This document shows, in pieces, positions 22,308 to 31,300 of a DNA stretch of 44,609 bases. The notes beneath the pieces were generated by a model. The model saw only the letters and a program-made list of their open reading frames with translations, was not told where the DNA came from and made no database searches. Every line of letters starts with the position of its first letter. Position 1 is the stretch's first letter. This DNA is from CAZBDV01 sp964490765 (GTDB lineage: Bacteria > Cloacimonadota > Cloacimonadia > Cloacimonadales > JAJBBL01), in assembly GCA_964490765.1 (NCBI GenBank), contig CAZBDV010000015.1, positions 1 to 44,609 of the forward strand. Direction: 5' to 3'. Made by a program: the position numbers and the translations under genes.

Positions 22308-23108
22308 ATGGATTACAGAGTGGGATTTTGCCAGTATAAACCGGAGTTATTTGCAATCGACAGGAATCTGGAAAAACTGGAGAGGATGCTGACTGGGGTT
22401 GAAGCCGATCTAATCGTTCTACCGGAACTGGCAGCTACAGGGTATGTGATCAACACTCGTGAAGAGCTGGAGATGGTAGCCGAGGATGTGAAGAGTAGTA
22501 AAACCCTGGAGATGTTTCGTGAACTGGCCAGGAAGAAGGAAACGAGCTATGTAGTCGGTTTCGCTGAGAAAGATGGCGAGAGGATATACAACTCTGCTTT
22601 CATGATCAATCCGAATGGTGAATTCTATATCTACCGCAAGATCCACCTCTTCAAATGGGAGACGAAGATCTTTACCCCGGGAGAGAGTGGTTTCTTTGTC
22701 AAACCAGCCAAGGATGATGTCAGAGTCGGTATGATGGTCTGCTTCGACTGGATATTTCCTGAATCTGCCAGAACCCTTAATATACAGGGTGCCGAAATAA
22801 TCTGCCACCCAGCGAACCTCGTCCTCCCCTGGTGCCAGCAGGCAATGATAACCCGCTCCATCGAGAACAGGATCTTTACCGTGACAGCTAACCGGACAGG
22901 AAAGGAAAAGAACGGAGATGTAGAGATGGCCTTCACCGGACAGAGCCAGATCACCAATACGACAGGAGAAGTTCTCAAGAGGCTGAACGAGACAGAAGAG
23001 ACTGTCTGGGTTGAGACGATAGACCCGGAAAAAGCAAGAGATAAGTGGGTTACAGAGTATAATCATATCCTGAAGGACAGGAGGAAGGAATTATATAGTG
23101 ATGCGTAG
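22308..23108 (+). CDS. Carbon-nitrogen hydrolase (nitrilase superfamily)
   Basis: 266 residues with the full Glu-Lys-Cys triad: E40 in VLPELAATGY, K111 in YRKIHLF and C145 in GMMVCFDWIFPE. The shape matches amidase/omega-amidase-like members that hydrolyse small amides. The substrate cannot be assigned; bacterial relatives include 2-oxoglutaramate amidases and carbamoylputrescine hydrolases. It is 23 bases after radC, with AAAGGAG before the start. Confidence 0.88.
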   Translation: MDYRVGFCQYKPELFAIDRNLEKLERMLTGVEADLIVLPELAATGYVINTREELEMVAEDVKSSKTLEMFRELARKKETSYVVGFAEKDGERIYNSAFMINPNGEFYIYRKIHLFKWETKIFTPGESGFFVKPAKDDVRVGMMVCFDWIFPESARTLNIQGAEIICHPANLVLPWCQQAMITRSIENRIFTVTANRTGKEKNGDVEMAFTGQSQITNTTGEVLKRLNETEETVWVETIDPEKARDKWVTEYNHILKDRRKELYSDA

Positions 23109-23186
23109 TGCGTAACTTTTTTCTTGTCAAAGATTCGGGGTTAAAAAACTGTGTAGCAAATTTAAGACATTGAGGTTATTAATTAT

Positions 23187-23747
23187 ATGGCAACAACATC
23201 AGATATTAGAAACGGAATGATGATCGAGTTCAAGGATGGAATCTACGAGATCATAGATTTCCTGCACGTAAAACCGGGCAAGGGGAACACCTTCGTCAGA
23301 ACGAAACTGAGAAATATCAAGACGGGACAGGTTCTGGAGAATAACTTCCGGATAAGCGAGAAATTAACCGAGATCAGGATAGAGAAATCGAAAAAACAGT
23401 ATCTCTATCACGACGGAGATTTCTATGTCTTTATGGATAATGAGACCTACGAGCAGATTAGTGTCCCCTCAGAAGCGATAGGTGATCTGGATAAATATCT
23501 GATAGAAAACACAGAAGTAACAATGAAGAGCACCCCGGAAGGTGAGATTATGGGAATAGAGCTCCCTACATCGATCGTCATGGAGGTTACAGAGTGTGAC
23601 CCCAACGTCAAGGGTAATACTGCTTCAGGTGGTGGAAAAAATGCCGTAACCCAGACCGGGTTGAAGTTAACCGTTCCGTTCTTTATCGAGGTTGGAGACC
23701 GTATTAAAGTAGATACAAGAACAGGAAGTTATCAGGAGCGAGCTTAA
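23187..23747 (+). CDS. efp: Elongation factor P
   Basis: 186 residues, full length with three beta domains. The loop PGKGN carries the lysine K32 that is the modification site in EF-P proteins with the PGKG loop. It relieves ribosome stalling at proline runs. The window itself encodes a protein with clustered prolines (the insert at 14340-14400), a typical EF-P client. The ribosome site TTGAGG is rather distant from ATG. The modification enzymes are not in the window. Confidence 0.97.
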   Translation: MATTSDIRNGMMIEFKDGIYEIIDFLHVKPGKGNTFVRTKLRNIKTGQVLENNFRISEKLTEIRIEKSKKQYLYHDGDFYVFMDNETYEQISVPSEAIGDLDKYLIENTEVTMKSTPEGEIMGIELPTSIVMEVTECDPNVKGNTASGGGKNAVTQTGLKLTVPFFIEVGDRIKVDTRTGSYQERA

Positions 23748-23764
23748 AAAAAATAAGAATTTTC

Positions 23765-23770
23765 TTGACA
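23765..23770 (+). promoter_or_regulatory. TTGACA box before the zinc-ribbon gene
   Basis: A perfect -35-like hexamer in the short efp-to-zinc-ribbon gap, with no convincing -10 at 16-18 bases. The small gene may have its own start of transcription. Confidence 0.3.
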
Positions 23771-23816
23771 GCAATTTAAGCTCCAATTTTGTTGTCGATA
23801 GTAAAAGGAGGAATTA

Positions 23817-24026
23817 ATGGCAAAAAAGAGAACATTTGCCGCTAAATTAGCACACGAAACGAGTCTGGAAGGAAAACTGGTCTGTCCTAATTGTAATGTA
23901 GAGATGAAGAGGACAAAGATTGTACGCAACAAGAAATCTAAAGCAGGTACCTGGGCTCCGAGCTATGAGTTCCTCAATGTCTGCAAATGTAACGAGAATG
24001 ACGTTTATGCAGGAAAACTAAAGTAG
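23817..24026 (+). CDS. Small zinc-ribbon protein of unknown function
   Basis: 69 residues, basic. CPNC (C23, C26) and CKC (C56, C58) give a four-cysteine zinc-ribbon-like set, and the N-terminus MAKKRTFAAK is lysine-rich as in small ribosomal or nucleic-acid-binding proteins. A strong Shine-Dalgarno, AAAGGAGG, sits 6 bases before ATG, and a strong terminator follows, so it is probably well expressed. I do not recognise the family. Its position after efp hints at a translation role, without proof. Confidence 0.75.
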   Translation: MAKKRTFAAKLAHETSLEGKLVCPNCNVEMKRTKIVRNKKSKAGTWAPSYEFLNVCKCNENDVYAGKLK

Positions 24027-24058
24027 CGCTTTCACACCCTACATAGAATGCCCTCCTA

Positions 24059-24095
24059 ATACCCTCTTATCTCCCCGATAAGAGGGTATTTTTTT
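24059..24095 (+). terminator. Strong intrinsic terminator
   Basis: ATACCCTCTTATC and GATAAGAGGGTAT form a perfect 13-bp stem with loop TCCCC, followed by a run of T. It separates the radC-to-zinc-ribbon group from the export cluster. Confidence 0.95.
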
Positions 24096-24118
24096 AATGA
24101 AAAACCAGAGAGGAGACA

Positions 24119-27100
24119 ATGGGGAAAAAGATATTGAGCTTAATGTTATCAGTGCTGGCCGGTGTTTCTATACTCACGGCAGCTATACCATTCGCGGCAG
24201 GTGGTGGGCAGCAGGTCTTTCCGGCTACTCTACCGGCTGAGAATGAGAATGTAATATCAGAGATCTTCGGTCCGCATAGCGGCCCGGGCAGAAATGAAGG
24301 TTTTCCAGCCCAGACACTCGTACTGATGGTCGAGTTCCCAGATTACCGGTTCGAGGACACTATTACCAACCAGGACTTCTGGGCCAATCCTGATTATACT
24401 ATTAGAGATTATATCGAACGGTATATGTTTCATCTGCAGACCTACTATCTGGACGCCTCCAACGATACATATCAGATAAACTATACCGTGGCCGATACGA
24501 TCATCTGCCTGCCGAAACCGATCTCCTATTACGGTGATGCGGCTTACAGCCTGGAAAGAAGAGTCGAACTTGTGCAGGACCTTCTTGCTATTAGCGACCC
24601 GCTGATCGATTTCTCCGCTTATGATTCCTATATCATACTCCATTCAGGTGGCGGGAGAGAGACAGACCTCTACGGGACAAGCCCGAACGCTATCTCCAGT
24701 TCATTTCTCAATCGAAGGCTTTTACAGGCAGTACTCGACCCCGATAATGAGGATGACGACTATCCCGGACTGGAGACAGATGACGGTGTATATATTGAAG
24801 AGATTGTAATCTCCGCAACGAATCATAACCACCCCGACAATCCGGAAGACCTGAATTATGGTGTTATCGGGCTGCTCTGTAATCTCTTCGGCAGGCAGAT
24901 GGGGTTACCGACCCTCTTTGGTAATGTATCCAGCCTCGGCAGGGCTGCCGGTGTGGGAAATTTTTGTGTTATGGGGACAGGCGTCTGGAACGCCAACGGG
25001 CACGTGCCACCATTTCCTTCTGCCTGGACTCGGTATTTTGCCGGATGGGGAGAGCCAGTAACACTGCAACAGAGTGGAGATAACTTCCCCCTGACTTATC
25101 CTTTCAATCGTGAAGATCTGCAGATTCCCCGCCTTTATAAAGTACCAATCTCCGCTGATGAGTATTACCTGATCGAGAACCGGCAGCAGAATCCTGACGG
25201 CTCGGAACTTGGCGGGCAACCATCATTTACTTTTCGCCTGCTTCCCGACGGGGAACAGGATTATTACGATGAACCCTTTGATATGGTGCCCCGCTTCAAT
25301 TTTATGAAGAACAGTTACCGTGGTTGTGAATGGGACTTCTACCTCCCGGGGCTTGGTGGTCCTGATTTTCCGGAAATAGATGGCTCAGGTATCCTCATCT
25401 GGCACATTGACGAGAACATTATCAGAGAGAATTATGAATACAATACGATAAATGCCAATCCCAATCATCAGGGAATTACCCTGATGGAGGCGGATGGGAT
25501 ACAACACCTCAGGTCGAGTATCCCCGATATATATATGCGCGGCTCGGGCTACGACTCATATCGTGCCGGGCATAACGATTATTTCGGTAGATTCGAAAAG
25601 GATGATGGAACGATCTCCATCCCTTATGCTCAGAGCTTCTATGGAGAGACTGATCTGGAGATAGACAGTATAGGTAGTTCGGAAGTAATAATGTCCTTTT
25701 CGGTCAGCTTCCCCTGGACGCTCGATTACGACTATGAGGGAAGAGACCTTCTGCCGGGTTCTGCTGTAGTGGATAGCCAGAACGATCTATATCTGCTGCA
25801 GACCACAGAGTCAGGAGAGATCTATCTCTTCAAGAACTATGAGCTGTTACCCGATTATCCGGTAGTTACCGATTCCATCAGGTTTATGCATACCGGGTTG
25901 AAGAGTAAAACTGCTTTTCTGATACCTGTAGAGAACGAAGAGGAAGGGGCAGCCTATCATATCGTGACACCGGAAGGGGCGGAGAAGAGTTCCTATTTTA
26001 ACGGATTGGAATGGGGAACTCATCCCATCGCTTTCCGTGATTTAGGCCTCTCTATGAGCTATGCCCTGGCACTCAGGTCCAGAGAGGAGTATAATACCGA
26101 AGTTCATTTCTACGATGATGATTTCCAGCTGATAGACATTTTACAGATAGAGAACAGAGTTATCGTATCCAATATGGTCCTGTCTGAGGGTCATATCATA
26201 TTCCTGTCCGAATCTCAAGAGAACGACAACCTGGAGCAGGTGATAATAGATCTCTCTTTGAATGAGGCGAGCTTCTTGACCTTTCCGCTGGCAAAAGACA
26301 GAATCATACGCTCGATGATGATGGCACCGGTAACCAGGAAAGAGAAAAGGAGCGGGGAATACGAAGATAATATCATCATCCTGACGGGGGATAACACCCT
26401 CTATCTCACTGATGAGTCCTGCGAAATTGTTGACGGCTTTCCCCTCTATTTCGATGATGAAATACTCTCAATACCTTCACTCGCTGATATCAATCGTAAC
26501 GGCCGACTCGAAATACTTCTGGTGAGTAACAATTCTCTCTATGTCGTCGGATATAACGGAGAGATAATTAACTATCCGGTCCCTTCCGAACTCCCATATC
26601 CGGAAGAAGAGGGAAAGAATCTCGGAGTTGTAGCCTGTGATCTCGACAGAGACGGTAATCCTGAGATGATAGCCAATCTCGGTGGTAACAGATTCGTCAT
26701 CTGGGATAACAGCTTTGTAGTGAAGAGTGGATACCCCCTGATGATACCTAACCAGCCACTGAACTATCCGATAGTCCTCCCAGGTGAGGACTCTACAGAT
26801 ATATATCTCTCTGCTGCTAATGGATATATATACCGTCATTCCTTCCCGGCTGTAAGAGGTGCATTCTTGCATAGAAACGAAGACGATGGCTGGATAACCG
26901 AATACGGTAACCTGCAGAGAACGGCCTACTTTTCCGCTCCACTCCCGACCAATACCCTGGAGAGTGATACAGTTTTCATCAGGGAAAACTGTTACCCCTT
27001 TCCCGTTCCGGTCACACATCAGAATGGAGGGGTCTTATATTTCAATATTATGATAAACCAGAATCTGCCTGTCGAGGTAAAAATATTTGACATCTCGGGC

Positions 27101-27256
27101 AAATTAATTTTTAAAGAAGTTCAAGATTGTCAGGCATATACGAATAACCGGAATAAAGTCTCTCTCGACATAAATGGTCTGTCAACGGGAGTTTATTTTG
27201 CTCAGTTACAGGCAAAAGGTGAGAGACTAATCATGAAGTTTGCCGTTGAAAAATAA
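24119..27256 (+). CDS. Secreted M6-like (immune inhibitor A-like) protein with lost zinc motif and T9SS sorting domain
   Basis: 1045 residues. Signal peptide about 1-27. The M6-peptidase-like region runs about 60-530 and keeps the family frame: GLPTLFGN, NFCVMGTGVWN, SAWTRYFAGW and ILIWHIDENI. Where active members read HEFGH, this protein has NLFGR (255-259; bases 24881-24895), so both zinc histidines and the catalytic glutamate are gone. A propeller-like region with FG-GAP/VCBS-type phrases (about 560-930, DLDRDGNPEMIANLGG) follows. The C-terminus (about 965-1045, VKIFDISGKLIF and LSTGVYFAQL) matches type A sorting domains. Probably surface-bound and non-catalytic: a binding protein or scaffold. 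No frameshift is seen, so it is not decaying. Confidence 0.82.
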   Translation: MGKKILSLMLSVLAGVSILTAAIPFAAGGGQQVFPATLPAENENVISEIFGPHSGPGRNEGFPAQTLVLMVEFPDYRFEDTITNQDFWANPDYTIRDYIERYMFHLQTYYLDASNDTYQINYTVADTIICLPKPISYYGDAAYSLERRVELVQDLLAISDPLIDFSAYDSYIILHSGGGRETDLYGTSPNAISSSFLNRRLLQAVLDPDNEDDDYPGLETDDGVYIEEIVISATNHNHPDNPEDLNYGVIGLLCNLFGRQMGLPTLFGNVSSLGRAAGVGNFCVMGTGVWNANGHVPPFPSAWTRYFAGWGEPVTLQQSGDNFPLTYPFNREDLQIPRLYKVPISADEYYLIENRQQNPDGSELGGQPSFTFRLLPDGEQDYYDEPFDMVPRFNFMKNSYRGCEWDFYLPGLGGPDFPEIDGSGILIWHIDENIIRENYEYNTINANPNHQGITLMEADGIQHLRSSIPDIYMRGSGYDSYRAGHNDYFGRFEKDDGTISIPYAQSFYGETDLEIDSIGSSEVIMSFSVSFPWTLDYDYEGRDLLPGSAVVDSQNDLYLLQTTESGEIYLFKNYELLPDYPVVTDSIRFMHTGLKSKTAFLIPVENEEEGAAYHIVTPEGAEKSSYFNGLEWGTHPIAFRDLGLSMSYALALRSREEYNTEVHFYDDDFQLIDILQIENRVIVSNMVLSEGHIIFLSESQENDNLEQVIIDLSLNEASFLTFPLAKDRIIRSMMMAPVTRKEKRSGEYEDNIIILTGDNTLYLTDESCEIVDGFPLYFDDEILSIPSLADINRNGRLEILLVSNNSLYVVGYNGEIINYPVPSELPYPEEEGKNLGVVACDLDRDGNPEMIANLGGNRFVIWDNSFVVKSGYPLMIPNQPLNYPIVLPGEDSTDIYLSAANGYIYRHSFPAVRGAFLHRNEDDGWITEYGNLQRTAYFSAPLPTNTLESDTVFIRENCYPFPVPVTHQNGGVLYFNIMINQNLPVEVKIFDISGKLIFKEVQDCQAYTNNRNKVSLDINGLSTGVYFAQLQAKGERLIMKFAVEK

Positions 27257-27283
27257 CAGAGTCCGGTTGGAGGAAGATAAACA

Positions 27284-28195
27284 ATGACAAAAAAGATGAT
27301 GTTACTCATACTTATGATCGTTTTCGGGTTAGCTGCCCTGCAGGCAGACCCCATAGATATTGACAGTGATTACGGCTGGAAGATGTTGACCATTCCATTA
27401 TCACCCTCTATCTCTGCTATGGCGGGAACGGGTGCTGCTATCTCCGGTGAGGCAGGTTCTTTTATCGAACACCCTGCAGCCGGGCTTTTAGAGAATGTCA
27501 GATCGGTCAGTATCACACAGAATCTCTGGATATTCGATACCCAGATGACAAGTGTCGCTATTAACACAAGCTCAGGAGCTGATTCTTACGGATTTGCGCT
27601 CCGCGCTCTCGATTATGGTAAAATCGATGCCAGGGATATTACAGGGGAGATTATCGGTGAATTCCATCCTCTCGACCTTAACCTGATTGCCAATTACGCC
27701 AGAAGGTTTGGACCCAATTACTATGCCGGAGCCAATCTGATGCTTCTCTATCAAAAACTTCAGTCTCACTCTTCTACAGGTGTGGCACTCGACCTTGGAT
27801 TGAGTTATCTGCCACCGATAAGAGGGCTGACCCTCAATGCGGCTATCAGGCATATCGGTATGACCAGTAAAGTGAACAGAGAAAGGATCAACCTCCCGAC
27901 AGCTCCGGAGATCGGCATTTCCTACCTGCTCCCTCTTGATTTTGCTGATATCAATACTGAATGCAAAATGCTCAAACATCCAGACGACAGTAATGTCAGG
28001 GTCCAGCTCGGAACCAATATCAATATAAATGAAATTTTAAATCTCAGAGGGGGATATTACCTGAATCACGATACCCAGAGCCTGACAGCAGGTATCGGAG
28101 TGCAGTTGAATAAGATAGACTTTAATTATGCCTATCTCCCCTTCAGTGATGATATCAGTGATGCCCACTCTTTCGGGCTGACCTATAAATTTTGA
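27284..28195 (+). CDS. PorV/PorQ-like outer-membrane barrel protein
   Basis: 303 residues: signal peptide (1-21), then alternating beta strands ending in the aromatic C-terminus GLTYKF typical of outer-membrane barrels. The early phrase AMAGTGAAISGEAGSFIEHPAA matches the start of PorV/PorQ-family proteins, which help deliver T9SS substrates to the surface. It lies 27 bases after one sorting-domain protein and just before another, which supports an export role. It could also be a general barrel of the UPF0164 type. Confidence 0.75.
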   Translation: MTKKMMLLILMIVFGLAALQADPIDIDSDYGWKMLTIPLSPSISAMAGTGAAISGEAGSFIEHPAAGLLENVRSVSITQNLWIFDTQMTSVAINTSSGADSYGFALRALDYGKIDARDITGEIIGEFHPLDLNLIANYARRFGPNYYAGANLMLLYQKLQSHSSTGVALDLGLSYLPPIRGLTLNAAIRHIGMTSKVNRERINLPTAPEIGISYLLPLDFADINTECKMLKHPDDSNVRVQLGTNININEILNLRGGYYLNHDTQSLTAGIGVQLNKIDFNYAYLPFSDDISDAHSFGLTYKF

Positions 28196-28250
28196 CAATT
28201 AAGTCCAGAAGTAACACAAAGAAGAAACTGATGGAATGTGAGTGTAGGTT

Positions 28251-28361
28251 ATGGACAGAAAGAAAGATAAGGTAGCAGAGAGTTATGAAGTGCCCTCTTC
28301 TCTTGATGAGGAGTTAACTTATTCATATTCTCCAGCAAACTGGCAGGAAGGAATACTATGA
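28251..28361 (+). CDS. Candidate 36-residue ORF overlapping the subtilase start (ATGA)
   Basis: ATG at 28251 opens a 36-codon frame, starting MDRKKDKVAESYE and ending NWQEGIL. Its TGA (28359-28361) overlaps the ATG of the next gene (28358). The frame is charged and has no signal peptide. The ribosome site is weak (TAGG close to ATG). The subtilase's own site AGGAAGGA lies inside it. The stop/start overlap suggests translational coupling, but a chance frame cannot be excluded. Confidence 0.4.
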   Translation: MDRKKDKVAESYEVPSSLDEELTYSYSPANWQEGIL

Positions 28362-31300
28362 AAAGACTCCTGTCCCTGATACTCCTGATTTTAGCGGTCT
28401 GGAATCTCCTGGCCGAGATTGGTATGGATTATACCCCGAGAGAGATGATCGTCAAGACCTCTCAGCCTCTAAATATCCGGGGTTTAAATTTCGGCCTGCC
28501 GGAATTCGATACCTTTCTCTCCGGAAGAGAGATCAGAGAGATCAAGTCAGTTACACCATCCCCGCAGAATCAATACTATGTTATCAGGTTCGAGGAGGAA
28601 CTGGACTGGACAGAGTTGAAAACACAGAATCTTCGATTTGATGGAATAGAATACATACAACCGAACTATTTGAACGAATTTCTTTATACCCCTAACGACC
28701 CACTCTACCCTTATCAGGTGTTGAATCTCGTCAAAATTCCGGAAGCCTGGCAATATGAGACCGGAAACGAGAATGTCATTGTAGCTATCGTTGACTCCGG
28801 GCTCTGGTTCGAGCATCCTGAATTCTGGTGTGATGAGACAAACTTCCCAAGAGATAATATCTGGATTAACCATGCCGAGTATCCCCCTGACGGTGAAGAT
28901 AGCTCCGGAAATGGTTATGTAGATGACTGGCGGGGTTGGAACTTTGTTGATGCACCCGAACTCTCACAAATAGCTCTCGGTAATTATCTCGAACAGGATA
29001 ACGATCCGACAGACGAGACGGGCCATGGAACCCATATTGCAGGTGTTATCGGTGCCGAAACAAATAACGAGCTCGGTATAGCCGGTATCTGCTGGAACGT
29101 CAAAATGATGATACTCCGGGCTGGATTCAGAACCACTATCGGGCCAGGATACCTTCAAGACGATGATGCCGCAGCTGCCATTATTTATGCCGCCGATAAC
29201 GGAGCTCATATAATCAGTATCAGCTGGGGTAGTGATATATACTCCCAGATCATTGCCGACGCCTGTCAATATGCTTATGAAAGGGGAGTAATTATCATTG
29301 CCTCGGCCGGTAATACTCCAGTTCCCGAGATTATGTATCCAGCCAAACTCAATACAACTATCTCTGTCGGGGCAGTCAACAATGCTCTCGGGCTTACCGG
29401 GTTCACGAGTTACGGGCCGGACCTCGATATTGTTGCTCCCGGTGAATTTATAATGAGTACCTACATCCCGCAGGATGACGGTTCTATATACTATGAGTCT
29501 TCAGGAACCTCCATGTCAACCCCTTTCGTCGTCGGTGGAGTAGCATTACTTTTAGCCAGAGAGCCGGGACTCAGTCTGCATGAAGTGAGATCAAGACTCT
29601 TCTCATCTGCCAGAGACCTCGGAACCCCCGGGTTCGATAATTACTTCGGCCACGGCCTGCTCAATGTCGAAGGTATGCTGACTATGACAGCACACCCCTA
29701 CATTGAAGTTACCTCCCCTATAGACCATGCCGGACTGTCAGAAACGTTTCCCATAACCGGAACAATAGATGCACCCGATTTCTTCCGCTATTCTGTTATG
29801 TTTACCAATGAAGAATTGCCAACCTCGCTTGACTGGAAAGACGTTGTAACTCATCAGAATACCCCTGTTTTCTATTACAATCCCGTTATTGATGATGTTA
29901 TAGCCACATTCCATATTCCACCCTCTCTTAAGGACGATTATTATCTGATCAGAATCAAGTTGGAGACAATCAATGCAGAGGTATATGAGAAGAGAGTACG
30001 GGTAAACATCAATCAGACCCCCCCATCTCTGAGAGAGGGGTCCCCTATAGCAACAAAACGGTTCCGTGAAGATATACCCTGTTATTTTTTAACCACAGGG
30101 TTCGACCAGCCGGTAACGATAGCGATGGAGATTAATTCTGATACGGGTGAAAATGCCACTGTTTACAGTAATTATGCTGACTCTCTTCACGTCCTGCAGA
30201 TACCGGAATATTTCCCCGAAGGGTATGTCTCTGTCCAGATCACTGCTCATAATATCAGTGGGTTGCCATACTCATCTCCCCTCTTCGAAGATGTTGTCTA
30301 TATAGATAAAGCTGCTATTCCGACCGATACCTTTGTTCAGAGTACTGTTGGAACTTCTCTCATTACCACACCGAAATCTTTTGATTTTGATGGTAACGGC
30401 CTTATTGAGTTCATTGGCCTGGCTATCGATGAAGAGCAGATGCTCGGTGATGTAAATATCTTCGAATTCGATACCGACAACCTCGTTGCCAAGTATCAGT
30501 TTGAAGATCCGTTTCTGCCGGTTGATATGGGTAATACCAATAATGCAGGGCTGGAAGTATTGGGTTTAAGAGGTGAGACTGGACCGATTGGAGATACAGC
30601 CGTTATCTATGATACATTTGGTGGTGAGACCTACCCCAATGTTGCCTTCTGGTCACAGAACAACGTTATTGGTGGTAACTTCGTCGATTATAACAATAAC
30701 GGTATAGAAGATCTCGTATTGATCAGAAATTATCAGAATACGAGGGTGCTCTCACTTTTCAGGAGAAGCGGTAACCTCGAGTTCACTGAAGAACATACAA
30801 TATTTAATATGACCGAGACAAACGAACGTAATACGTTTTCTCCAAGGGTAGCAACGAGAGACCTTAACGGAAATGGATATATGAACCTGCTGGCCGCCGA
30901 TACCGATGGTGATGTCATGGTATACGAAATCTATCAACCGGGAGATAATGAGATGATCTGGACTACGAGGCTACCTGTCAAGAATCTCTATCATCTCTCT
31001 ATTGCGGATTTTACAGGTGATGGTGCTCTTGAATTCTGTGTTGGTGGTTTTCAGTCAGATTATATAGATCCCCATAAAACCTTCTGGTACTTCGAATTCT
31101 TCCGCTATCAGATATCACCACCAGGTTTTGTCTCACTCGGGTATATTTCATTTGACCATTACGATGAAGTTAACTCGATCAAGGCCTTTGACCTGGATGG
31201 TGACGGGAGTGAAGAATTGATCCTCTCACTAACCCCATACCTTTACGTGATAGACTATCGTGATGGTGAGTTCAAACCGGTCTGGCAGGGTTCATCTTAT

